Shown here one piece after another: positions 8,725 to 17,007 of a stretch of 22,839 nt of DNA; position 1 is the first letter of the stretch; each line of letters starts with the position of its first letter. This DNA comes from Chara braunii (taxonomy: Eukaryota > Streptophyta > Charophyceae > Charales > Characeae): the NCBI GenBank assembly GCA_003427395.1, contig BFEA01000279.1, positions 325,987 to 348,825 on the forward strand. Direction: 5' to 3'. The notes under the pieces were generated by a model. The model was given only the letters and a program-made list of their open reading frames with translations. It was not told the origin of the DNA and searched no databases. The position numbers and the translations under genes are program-made.

Positions 8725-9243
8725 TGTTGCGCCCCCACTGCTTCAAGGATCTGGTTCGATGCTCTCCCCCGGACCGAGCTTAGTGGGTTGGTGGACTGGC
8801 AGACTGTCACGCAAGATTTTGATAGGTATAAAAATAAAGGTTTATTCAGAGGCAGACACACTTTCTCATACAGCCGAGTAGTCAGGGTTATCCCTTCTGC
8901 CAGCGGCGACACGACTTAGACTGAGGCGTTCGGGTTTATCGCCTGCACCTGACCCCGTTTAAAGGATAGACCCAAGGTCATCGGAGTCCCGATCATTCAT
9001 GAGTCCTTCAAGCTGCCTTAAGTGTAACCTGTGTAAAATAAGAAGGAAAATAACATACATGCATCATAGACAATTGACACTGACAAAATGAGAAGACCAG
9101 AAACCAGACTCGGCAAGAGTATGACTAGAGATACGAGACTGAAGAGTAGTACACAAAGTATGTAGGGAGCAGCCATCGGAGGGCTGCAGTCACTAATAAA
9201 TAATAATGTCGTAATACATCATAGTGAATGAAAAGAGAGAACC
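8725..9243 (-). repeat. Probable 5' LTR of the retroelement
   Basis: The minus strand ends ...CA at 8725, four bases before the primer binding site. An AATAAA on the minus strand (8841-8846) is a plausible polyadenylation signal. No protein frame is convincing inside. The outer boundary is a guess, placed next to the stop of the preceding open frame at 9244; the paired 3' LTR is outside the window, so it cannot be verified here. Confidence 0.45.
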
Positions 9244-9677
9244 TCAATCAATAATAATAAGCGGTACCCCCTCGTGAGTAAGTGTTGTTGTCTGGGACTC
9301 CATGTCTAGCACCTCATCATTGAGAACCCGCGTGGCTATAAACTCTGGAACCACATAGCCGATATCGAGAGGCGCTGCAGGATCAATCTTGCAGATATAG
9401 GCCATGCATCTCGCCATCTCCTCGTCTGCGACGCTCCTGAGATAAAGCTCCTCCGCAAGAGTGATGTTGCCTGTAGCTCCGATCAATATCTCAATCCGTC
9501 CTCTCCCACCAGAGTAGATGTAGGATACCTCGAGGAAACGGTCTCCGTAAAGAGGCTTCCGAAAAGCCTGCATAGCAAAGTCCATCCCAACCAAATGACT
9601 GTAGCCATCTCCGATATANGGGACCGGTCCCTTCCCTCTTGGGGGACCAATAACTGCCTCGGACCTAGGGTCGTCTT
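9244..9677 (-). CDS. Unknown protein, A-module-like
   Basis: The frame is open from a TAA near 9680 to TGA at 9244; the first possible start used was a TTG at 9594. It reads GKGPVPYIGDGYSHLVGMDF, then PLYGDRFLEVSYIYSGGRGR, IEILIGATGNITLAEELYL and DPAAPLDIGYVVPEF. PLYGDRFLEV-YIYS followed by an IEILIG strand parallels PLYVGSKFNTKLLLNFSS and the following LVMVEE strand of A module 2. Homology is plausible but remote. It lies outside the inferred 5' LTR, so it may be the tail of a neighbouring related element. N at 9619 lowers confidence in the upstream part. Confidence 0.4.
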
Positions 9678-9792
9678 ACATGTAGGAGTCAATCACCCTC
9701 AATTAGGTACCGCNCGAAAACATATGCGATCCTCCTCAATGTCGCTCTGTGCCGTCGCNGCTNATTGGTCTCCAGCGCTCCTGTCCACAAAC

Positions 9793-10355
9793 TCAGCCTC
9801 TGTGAGTGTTCCANTCGAAATAGTCACCAAGATCAACGTCACTCANAGAGCANGGCTCCAAGTCTGACTCATNTGTNTCTGATCTNTGTANGCATGTGGT
9901 GATTGGGACCCCGGATCCGNCTATCTCTCTCCGGATCCGGTCGTCCTTCCGCCTCTTCTCCTTGCTGCGAGACTCACTAAGGGNCTTGGGGTTGNATCCG
10001 TCAATGTCNAAGAGTACACCCNAGGTGCTGAAGGTACGCGAGGGAACACCACGTGTAGCCAGTTGTCCCTCCAATAGCTCTCCCTGCGAAATATGTAATC
10101 CGCAATCCTGTCGTATGTGGTGCCCTTCACTCCCGTCTCTGCCCCGTTCACCGAGTAGGTGATCACGAGCGTGTATCTCGAGGTCGAGGACTCATTAGCC
10201 CTGATAGTGAAACTCTGATGTCCCACATGCCTGTAGCAGAACCTCTCAATCAATCTACCCCACGTAGGGGCAGTCTCACGACAACGGGCCAGCTTGGATA
10301 GAAGGTGCACTCTCACTAATGCAAATACTCCCTCCAAGACGTGGCCAGATAACAA
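9793..10355 (-). pseudogene. Unknown protein, B-module-like, N-containing
   Basis: A frame from a TTG at 10355 to 9921 reads LIERFCYRHVGHQSFTIRAN, then YTLVITYSVNGAETGV, YDRIADYIFRRESYWRDNWL and VVFPRVPS. From about 10040 a second frame down to 9793 carries DIDG-NPK-LSESRSKEKRRK. This resembles the end pattern of B modules (PSPPVP, then SF-DG-W-PI). The frame change falls in a stretch with many N bases and may be an assembly error. The start abuts the satellite array at 10360, so the gene may be cut off at its 5' end. Function is unknown. Confidence 0.4.
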
Positions 10356-10359
10356 TCAG

Positions 10360-10810
10360 CAACTCTATGTGGAGGCCTGTCTGAATGGCCTGACTGAACT
10401 GCAACTCGATATAGGGCCTGCCTGAATGGGCCCGGCTGAACAGCAACTCAATATAAAGCCCGCCTGAATGGGCCCGGCTGAACAGCTGCTATCTGAGAAG
10501 AAAGGGCCCGCCTGAAGGGGCCTAGCTGAAAACTGCAACAATCTCGAGAGGTGGGCCCGCCTGAAGGGGCCCGACTGAACAACAATAATCTCAAGTAGGC
10601 CCGCCCGAAGGGCCCGTCTGAACAGCAACAATCTCAAGTAGGCCCGCCGCCTGAAGGGCCCGGCTGAACAACAACAATTTTAAGTAGGCCCGCCTGAAGG
10701 GCCCGCCTGAACAGCAACAATCTCAAGTAGGCCCACCTGAAGGGCCCGGCTGAACAACAACAATTATAAGTAGGCCCCCCTGAAGGGCCCGACTGAACAG
10801 CAACTGATCA
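10360..10810. repeat. 43-50 bp GGCCCGCCTGAAGGGCCC satellite array
   Basis: About ten degenerate head-to-tail units have the form GTAGGCCCGCCTGAAGGGCC followed by CGGCTGAACAACAACAATCT. Spacing between equivalent points is 43-46 bp in the right half and somewhat longer on the left. The GGCCC/GGGCC halves make each unit partly self-complementary. The repeats are contiguous with no unique spacers. The right end joins mitochondrial-type sequence at about 10821. Confidence 0.9.
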
Positions 10811-10820
10811 GTAGAACAGG

Positions 10821-10866
10821 CCTTTCCCTTACCAAGGGAATGCTCTACCACCTGAGCTACGTGGGC
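10821..10866 (-). pseudogene. trnT: Truncated mitochondrial tRNA-Thr(GGU)
   Basis: The 5' acceptor strand GCCCACG, D arm GCTC...GAGC and complete anticodon arm (TTCCC, loop TTGGTAA, GGGAA; anticodon GGT) are present. The sequence then changes to non-tRNA sequence; the T arm and 3' acceptor strand are missing. The break marks the left end of the mitochondrial insertion at the satellite junction. Confidence 0.85.
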
Positions 10867-10878
10867 TCACGGGGAAAT

Positions 10879-10951
10879 TGGAGACGATCGGACTTGAACC
10901 GATAACTTCATACTTGCAAAACATGCGTTCTACCACTTGAACTACGCCCCC
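10879..10951 (-). tRNA. trnA: Mitochondrial-type tRNA-Ala(UGC)
   Basis: 73 nt. Acceptor GGGGGCG pairs with CGTCTCC (two G-U pairs), discriminator A. The D stem is GTTC/GAAC, the anticodon loop TTTGCAA gives UGC, and the T arm is ATCGG-TTCAAGT-CCGAT. No CCA is encoded, as in plant mitochondria. It looks structurally intact but lies in a nuclear insertion and is probably not expressed. Confidence 0.88.
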
Positions 10952-10958
10952 GACGGAA

Positions 10959-11046
10959 CGGAGGAAATGGGATTTGAACCCATGATACAATCTTGTTGTA
11001 TGTTGATTTAGCAAACCAATGCCTTCAGCCACTCAGCCATACCTCC
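10959..11046 (-). tRNA. trnS: Mitochondrial-type tRNA-Ser(GCU)
   Basis: 88 nt, class II. The anticodon loop TTGCTAA gives GCU. The long variable arm pairs ATACAA with TTGTAT. The T arm is ATGGG-TTCAAAT-CCCAT, and acceptor GGAGGTA pairs with TTCCTCC apart from one U-U. It directly abuts trnD: its 5' base is 11046 and the trnD 3' base is 11047. Confidence 0.9.
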
Positions 11047-11120
11047 CGGGAAAAACGGGATTTGAACCCGCGACTTCTGGCGTGACAGACCAACACTCTA
11101 ACCAACTAAGCTATTTTCCC
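11047..11120 (-). tRNA. trnD: Mitochondrial-type tRNA-Asp(GUC)
   Basis: 74 nt. Acceptor GGGAAAA pairs with TTTTCCC, discriminator G. The anticodon stem-loop TTGGT-CTGTCAC-GCCAG gives GUC. The T arm is GCGGG-TTCAAAT-CCCGT. All arms are intact. Confidence 0.9.
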
Positions 11121-11123
11121 ATC

Positions 11124-11196
11124 TGGGTAATAACGGACTTGAACCGCTGGCTCTCTCGGTGTAAACGAGGCACTCTACCAACTGAGTTAATTACCC
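11124..11196 (-). tRNA. trnV: Mitochondrial-type tRNA-Val(UAC), intronless
   Basis: 73 nt. Acceptor GGGTAAT pairs with ATTACCC, discriminator A. The D stem is ACTC/GAGT and the anticodon loop TTTACAC gives UAC. The T arm is AGCGG-TTCAAGT-CCGTT. The lack of an intron argues against a plastid source. It lies 7 bp after the nad3 stop. Confidence 0.9.
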
Positions 11197-11203
11197 AAAT
11201 GTG

Positions 11204-11300
11204 TTATTCCCAATCTAAAGCGCCCTTCTTCCATTCATAAACAAACCAATAGTTAAAATCAATAAAAAGACCATCATAGACCAAAGTCCAAACAATCATG
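11204..11300 (-). pseudogene. nad3: 3' end of mitochondrial nad3 (NADH dehydrogenase subunit 3)
   Basis: About 32 codons of the nad3 C-terminus, a membrane subunit of respiratory complex I. The minus strand gives FGLWSMMVFLLILTIG. After a one-base deletion near 11245 (a T missing from a TTTT run) it gives VYEWKKGALDWE and a TAA at 11204-11206. A second base may be missing near 11294. The 5' part of the gene is absent; homology ends at about 11300, which I take as the right end of the insertion. Confidence 0.85.
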
Positions 11301-11509
11301 CATAGGGACCACTCACAAATGCTGAATGTATTGGGGCTAGACTGAGCCAGGTCAACCGTGCAGGGACTGAACTGCGAATGCTCCCCGTGCGAGGGAAAAT
11401 ATCATGTGCATAAGGTATGGCTGATCAGCAAAGAAATAAATCAACGGGAGTGTGATGGCAAATCTTCCCAGCCAGCAATCCTATGCTCGTGCATACATGG
11501 GCTCGCACT
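11301..11509. other. Spacer with no recognised feature
   Basis: Sequence between the mitochondrial insertion and the next satellite. I see no gene, tRNA or clear repeat; scattered TGCGCA-like and GGCGCGCA-like words near its end lead into the array. Confidence 0.5.
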
Positions 11510-12240
11510 CAAACGACAATATCCGGCCTGGACGCACACATATCCAGCAGAAGTGCACATGGGCGCGCACTCAAATAACGATATCCAGCCTGGGCGCACA
11601 TGGGCGCAAACTCTAACTGCAATGCCAAGCTTAGACGCGCATGGGCGTGGACTCTAACTGCAATACCAAGCTTGGGCGCGCATGGGCGCGCACTCTAACT
11701 GCAATACCAAGCTTGGGCGCGCACGGGCGCGCACTCTAACTTAAGTACCAAGCTTGGGTGCGCACTCTAACATAAATACCGAGCTTGGGCACGGGCGCAC
11801 CCTCTAACTGAAATACCAAGTTTGGGGTGCGCACGGGCGCGCACTCAAAATATAATATCTGGTCCGGGCGCGCGCGGGCGCGCACTTAAAAAAAATAATA
11901 TCTGGTCCTGGCGCGCGTGGGCGCGCACTTAAAAAAAATAATATCTGGTTAGGGTGCGCGTGGGCGCGGACTTAAAAATAATATCTAGTCTGGGCGCGCG
12001 CGAGCGCACGCTTCAAATATAATATGTGGTCTGGGCGCGTGTGGGCACACACTTAAAATATAATATCTGGTTCGGGTGCGCGCAGACGCACACTTAAAAT
12101 ATGATATCTGGTATCGGCGCGCGCGAGCGCACACTTAAAATATAATATCTGGTATGGGCGCGTGCGGGCGCACACTTAAAATATAATATATGGTCTGGGC
12201 GCGCGTGAGTGCACACTTAAAGTATGATATCAGGCCACAT
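11510..12240. repeat. 41-43 bp GC/AT-alternating satellite array
   Basis: At least 15 units alternate a GC-rich half (GGGCGCGCGCGGGCGCGCAC) with an AT-rich half (TTAAAATATAATATCTGGTC). Equivalent TATCTGG points at 11856, 11899, 11942, 11982, 12023, 12064, 12105 and 12146 give periods of 40-43 bp. The left part is more diverged (GCGCGCACTCTAACTGCAAT with TACCAAGCTTGGG). No coding capacity is credible. Confidence 0.92.
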
Positions 12241-12659
12241 GCTCTACTGGTCAAATGATAACTAAATATGCTTCGATGATCAATCAAACAGGAAAATAAC
12301 TTGGCCTTCTCTTATGGCCAGAGCATGTACAGACTCAAAATCAGCTATTAAGCATTTTGCTAAAATGAACACCGGTGCTTCAAGTCTAAACAAAAAATCG
12401 GCAATGCATGGTCCTCAGATATGGTGCAAAAACAGCTGCGAAGTGGCGAAATGACCCTCAAGTATAGTCCTCAAGCATTGCGCACACACCGCACACGATT
12501 TCAAATTGCAAAAGATGCTTCTGACGTGGTTCACATGTTTGGTGTGTATGCCGAGCACAAAGTTCACAAAAGATCATTGCGAATAACACAGTGTTCGAAT
12601 AGTACAATATTCAAAAAATGACCCTTGTTAATAGCACAATGTTCAGAGATGGCCCTTAA
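12241..12659. other. Non-coding spacer with degenerate repeat words
   Basis: Mostly unique-looking AT-rich sequence. Words such as GCGCACACACCGCACACG and CCTCAAGTAT from about 12450 look like worn copies of the next array. No gene is supported. Confidence 0.5.
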
Positions 12660-13380
12660 GTATGGTGCGCTCCCTGCGCCCTGTTGTGGAATACTCAAGT
12701 ATGGTGCGCACTCTACGCAGTTGCAGAATGCCCAGATATGGTTCTCAGGTACGGTGCGCACTCTGCGCAGTTGCGGAATGCCCAGATATGGTTGTTAGGT
12801 ACGGTGCGCTCTCTGCGCACAGTTGCGGAATGTCCAGATATGGTTCTCCGGTACGGTGCGCTCTCTACGCATAGTTGCGTAATGGTCCTCAAGTACGATG
12901 CGCACTCTGCGCACTTGCGGAATGCTCACATATGGTTCTCAAGTACGGTGCGTTCTCTGCGCACAAATGCGTAATGGTCCTCAAGTACAATGCGCACTCT
13001 GCGCACTTGCGGAATGCTTAGATATGGTACGCACAGTTACAAACTGCGCCATCACTTGCCGATGGCATGCTGCGCACAGTTACAAATTGCGAAATGGCCC
13101 GATACGGCCCTCAAGTATGGTGCGCACACTGCGCACAGTTGCAAACTCATATATGACCTTCAAGCATGGTGCGCACACTGCGCACAGTGGCAAACTGCGG
13201 AATACTCAGATGTGGCCCTCAAGTATGGTGCGCACACTGCGCACAGTGACAAACTGCAGAATACTCAGATGTGGCCCTCAAGTATGGTGCGCACACTGTG
13301 CACAATGGCAAACTACGGAATACTCACATGTGGCCCTCAAGTGCGAGCTGACGCACAATTGCAAACTTGATTATGTCAAC
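12660..13380. repeat. 50-60 bp TGCGCA-rich satellite array
   Basis: About twelve units of the type CAGATATGGTTCTCAGGTAC, GGTGCGCACTCTGCGCA, GTTGCGGAATG are repeated head to tail. The spacing is 50-52 bp on the left (12730-12840) and about 60 bp on the right (13140-13330). Each unit holds two copies of the palindrome TGCGCA a few bases apart, so a small hairpin is possible. Open frames across the array (for example 12898-13464) are repeat artefacts. Confidence 0.9.
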
Positions 13381-14100
13381 TGCAGCGCGCGCCTGCGCGC
13401 ACACTCTCATATGATTCAGATATCGTTACCAGGCAGGGTGCATGCGGGTTCACTGATCATATAATGTCATTAAGTATGGTGTGCACTCGGCACACATTTG
13501 TGGACTGCGCAAAATCCTGACTTGGCCCTCAGATATGGTTTTCATGATTGGCCTGATTTTCAAGTGACTGCACAGGCAAAATCGACTTAATTACTCAATA
13601 ATGGCTACGCAGGCAAGCTCTCAAAATGAGCTCGATATTCAGTGTAACTGCGCATGCAGTCTTAAAATTATCTTGACTGGATACTCAGTGTGATAACGCA
13701 GACTACACCACACCCAAGAGCGCAATGTCGCACTTGAACTGAAGTGCGGACAGTCGCCAAAGCAGGACTACACTTATTGCAGTTTGGACGCGCAGTGTCG
13801 CATTCTAAGTGCGCACAGTCGCAGAGGCACTAGGTGCTCAGACATACTTCAGGCACAACCAATCAACAGGCTTGATTCAAGTGCCTTCTTGGCACAACTA
13901 ACATACTCATTCTGATCACTTCTCGACACAGGCTGTCAATCAGCAGACTTAGTTTGAGTGCCTTTCAACGCAGCTATTTAGTGGATACTGCTCGTCGACC
14001 ATTGTATCAAGGTCAACCCTCAAATACAACACATGAATGCACAGTTCATGGCCTATTATCAGATGCAGTGCTGGTGCGCATGGATCAGATACAGTGTGCC
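13381..14100. other. Degenerate satellite-like flank, no gene
   Basis: Scattered variants of GCGCACAGTCGCAG and of AAGTGC/GGCACAACTAACATAC suggest an older, decayed repeat field. I see no convincing protein-coding or RNA gene. Confidence 0.5.
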
Positions 14101-14116
14101 TACTACCCATGGAGGG

Positions 14117-14213
14117 TGAGTAAAAAAAAAGGAAAACGGAAGCGGTTGGAAAGAAGAAGGAGGGAGAAGAGAAGAGAAGAGGAGGGAAGAGAAGGGAAGA
14201 GAAAGGGAAAGTG
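14117..14213 (+). repeat. Polypurine tract
   Basis: About 97 bases are almost entirely A and G (AAAAAAAAGGAAAACGGAAG, then GAAGA/GGGAAGAGA units). A pyrimidine-rich stretch follows at 14262-14345. Such tracts can adopt triplex structures; here it may simply be low-complexity DNA. Confidence 0.7.
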
Positions 14214-14609
14214 ATGGGCAGAAAAGAGAAAGGTCTTATGGGACAGGCGACCAGGTGAGCTCCAGACCCTTTCTTCCCAGCCAGTCTTGCCCCTCCCTTT
14301 CCTTACCTCTCCCTTTGCTTGCCTTCTGCTTGACTCTCTTACCTCCTGCTCTGGGCTCGCCTCATGCTCGTACTGGCAGATCGCTGTTCTTCGGCCGTGC
14401 CTTCCACTCCTTGCCGTTCCGCCAAAGCTGCAGCGCTCCCGCAAGTGAGGGTTCTCTCACTCTGTCTGATCTGTGCCACGTGTGTCACGCATGCTGATCT
14501 GTCTTCCGTGTCTCTTTTGGGTGACGTGGCCTCTCTTTTATGATGGAGAGGCCAGGTCATCGGGGCTGAGTGCTGCAGTCCCATGGTCGGGGTTGTGGTC
14601 AACTCTAGA

Positions 14610-15050
14610 CCGGGCCTGTGCTAAAAATAGCAGCAGTCCCGACCTCGCGATATGAACAGTCAGTCCCACGCTAAAAATAGTGTGGGGCTGTGCTAATTTT
14701 AGAACGGGACTGGCACAGGCGCAGTCCCCGATAGACGAACAGTTAGTCCCACGCTAAGAATAGCGTGGGGCTGTGCTAATTTTAGAACGGGACTGGCGCA
14801 GGCCCAGTCCCTGGTAGACGAACAGTCAGTCCCACGCTAAAAATAGCGTGGGGCTGTGCTAATTTTAGAATGGGACTGGCGCAGGCCCAGTCCTCGGTAG
14901 ACGAACAGTCAGTCCCACGCTAAAAATAGCGTGGGACTGTGCTAATTTTAGAACGGGGCTGGTGCAGGCTCAACTTTGGGAGACGAACAGTTAATCATGA
15001 GCTAAAAATAGCACATGACCCTATCTTAATTACTTGGGTCTGGCTGTTCA
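14610..15050. repeat. 83-bp satellite, each unit with a perfect hairpin
   Basis: Five units start at about 14653, 14736, 14819, 14902 and 14984 (periods 83, 83, 83, 82), with a partial unit on the left. Each carries CCCACGCTA, loop AAAA, TAGCGTGGG, a 9-bp stem with a 4-base loop (first unit with one G-T pair). GTGCTAATTTTAGAACGGGA and GGCGCAGGCCCAGTCC follow. The last unit is diverged (GAGCTAAAAATAGCACATGA). The stem is conserved while other positions vary. Confidence 0.9.
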
Positions 15051-15529
15051 TCTATATGACTTCTTAGGGCTGTTCCTGTTCTGGCCAAGTTATGCGGCCG
15101 TGTCGGTCCGGTCCCAACCGGTCAAACTTGAATATCTCACTAACCCTTGGTCCGTTTGAGGTGTCGTTTGGACCGGTCCTTACTAATTGCCCCATTGCGG
15201 TCGCGTCGGTCCAGTCCAACGGGGATGATCAGGTCTGCGGAGGGCCGTACTGCCGCGCCATCTTTCCCTAGGTTTCGGCCTAGGGGAAATCTAACCGACG
15301 CGCTAAGGTCCAGTTTGACCATGACCGTGAACGTTCTAGGCGCGATTTTTGATGCAGCGTGGGGGCTGACTGCGGCGAGTCATTTTCCGCTGCTGCGCTG
15401 CACCGTCTTCCGACAACGTGCCGAGAGCAAAAGAGGTTAGCGCTGAGCTATGCGGCAAGGCTAGAGCAACGGGCAATTTTCATCCCCCCGTGACCGTGCT
15501 GAACGGGGTTGTGATAGTGACAATCGTGC
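15051..15529. other. GC-rich spacer with GGACCGGTCC-type words
   Basis: Contains several related words (GGTCCGGTCCCAACCGGTC, TTTGGACCGGTCC, GGTCCAGTCCAACGGGG) that may be remnants of a repeat. I see no supported gene; short open frames exist on both strands without recognisable products. Confidence 0.45.
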
Positions 15530-15566
15530 CACACACACACACACACAGAGTGACAGAGACCACGCG

Positions 15567-15631
<65 letters not shown>
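15530..15631. repeat. Compound microsatellite (CA)n (CG)n (GA)n
   Basis: Three dinucleotide runs follow each other: CA at 15530-15547, CG at 15563-15582 and GA at 15582-15631. The CG run of ten repeats is unusual because CpG-rich runs tend to decay by deamination. Open frames across it are artefacts. Confidence 0.95.
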
Positions 15632-15633
<2 letters not shown>

Positions 15634-16240
15634 TGGAAGAAGGGGAGGAACACTCACCTTCGGCAATGCACTTTGAGGACGTCCAAGGCGGCGGCAGGTC
15701 GTAGTAGCAGAAGAATGAACTCCACGGTGGATTGGAGCAGTGCACAGAACGTGGAGTGGAGTGATGTTTTTTTTTCGCGGCGGCGGCCTGGAAAAGCAAG
15801 GAGTTTGAATTTGAATTCTTAGGGTCTCCCCGCTAGAGGGCATCCCAGGAAGATGCATCCATCGCGAAAGGGCAAATCGAACAGCCACCACGTGAAATCG
15901 GACCGGCGGTCCGGTAGGGGCATTCCGAAAAGTTGCGCCCCTCATTGACAGGGGCCTGCACGAAAGTTCAGAGGCCCCAGGGGCAAATCAGTGTAATTCG
16001 GTCGGCGGAGGGGCAAAACGCAAATAAATGTAAACTTCAGTGGCATTTTGAAAATTTTCCTAAAGAAAAAAGAAAAAAATAAGAAAACGAAGAATGGTGG
16101 AGCAAAACAAGGTCAAGTAAAAACGAGGAGGACATAACTTGAAGGGCATATTATAAACACATTGAACCTTTCCATTTTGTTTTCTTTTTTTCTTTCGTTT
16201 TTGCAAAAAATTGGGACTTTTTCAAACTATGGGTCTCGTT
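15632..16240. other. Non-coding spacer
   Basis: No gene is recognised. The sequence becomes A-rich towards 16060-16120 and T-rich near 16180-16220. It leads into the inverted-repeat cluster. Confidence 0.4.
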
Positions 16241-16244
16241 AGAC

Positions 16245-16420
16245 ACTCCTAAAAGTTCCAGGTTTTAGGATTGCTTCGTGGTTGTACGCATTCCTAAGTC
16301 CGATCTTGAGATCGAAAATGTGAAAACGGCCTTAGGAGTCGTCCTAAAGAATTTAGGATTACCCAAACAAAATATCCTAAAATTTTTAGTAGCCCCGGAC
16401 CTACTGAAAAATTTAGGAAA
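16245..16420. repeat. Cluster of TCCTAAA/TTTAGGA inverted repeats
   Basis: The clearest hairpin pairs TCCTAAAATTTTTAGTAG (16375-16392) with CTACTGAAAAATTTAGGA (16401-16418), one base change and one offset within 18 bp, loop CCCCGGAC. A smaller one pairs TCCTAAA (16342-16348) with TTTAGGA (16352-16358). TCCTAAAAGTTCC and GGTTTTAGGATT near 16246-16270 add two further half-sites. The cluster lies about 600 bp upstream of the trihelix pseudogene. It could be a transposon end or a MITE remnant. Confidence 0.7.
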
Positions 16421-17007
16421 CCTCGTTTGGCGGAGTCGTGGCGTTGCGTGCATAGCACCGCCGTATCGAACTCCGTGGTGCAGAAGTTATCCGTCGGGCC
16501 ACAGGGTCGGACATCGAAGGCATTCGGCAGGCCGAGGGGGGCAACGACCACCAGGGGTAGCCGTTGGCGGGCGGGGTGGAGCGCGGAGGGCGAGCGGGGG
16601 TGCCCTGTCGTCCGTAGTCGACCGTTGGCTTCGATGCGAAACGCGGAGGAGGACGCCGACTCGCACAGCACAACATACCGACGACGGACGGCCAATGGAT
16701 GGGCCCCAACGGTCGAAATTTGAACTGCAGGCGTCCGCTTGTGTCGTCTTGTGCGTACAACAACATATGAAGGTACTGCAGTCCGATCTGTCGACATGCC
16801 AGCCAACGTCTTCTGTACTGTTTATCCGTAATGCTGCATCTGAAGGCCACATTCATGGTAGACATGTATAGCAGGTTGCCTCTGCTGCTGCTCGCCGTCG
16901 CCGTCTTCTTGTTTGTCATCTTCCTCCACGTGCGTTTCGTGTTTCGCCCGTAGAAGCAACCTCGCAAACGACGGGCGTCCATAATTCGGCCTTCCGTGCA
17001 ACGATGA
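16421..17007. other. GC-rich region upstream of the trihelix pseudogene
   Basis: Open frames of 100-218 codons exist on both strands here, as expected in GC-rich DNA. None shows a recognisable domain or a clear advantage over the others. This may be the promoter and leader of the following gene; no clear TATA box was identified. Confidence 0.35.

Larger units (their letters stand above)
10821..11300 (-). other. Nuclear insertion of mitochondrial DNA (NUMT)
   Basis: An approximately 480-bp block holds, on the minus strand and in order, the 3' end of nad3, trnV(UAC), trnD(GUC), trnS(GCU), trnA(UGC) and the first part of trnT(GGU). These tRNAs have plant/bryophyte mitochondrial character; the plastid trnV(UAC) has an intron and plastid trnA differs. 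The block is bounded by satellite DNA on the left and unrelated sequence on the right. nad3 carries an indel and trnT is cut, so this is a transferred fragment and not an organelle genome. Confidence 0.85.

Noticed and set aside
10821-11196. Plastid or nuclear tRNA cluster
   Set aside because: trnV(UAC) lacks the plastid intron, the sequences fit plant mitochondrial types, and the adjoining nad3 tail is mitochondrial.
12564-13464. Open frames of 66-188 codons in the TGCGCA satellite
   Set aside because: The frames follow the repeat period and encode only repeating RTL/CAL-type peptides; stops are absent because of the unit composition.
10360-15050. CRISPR array
   Set aside because: Repeats are contiguous and degenerate without unique spacers of constant length, no cas genes are present, and the context is eukaryotic.
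15418-15945. Long open frames on both strands across the CA/CG/GA microsatellite
   Set aside because: They consist largely of RE, SL or AR dipeptide repeats produced by the microsatellite.
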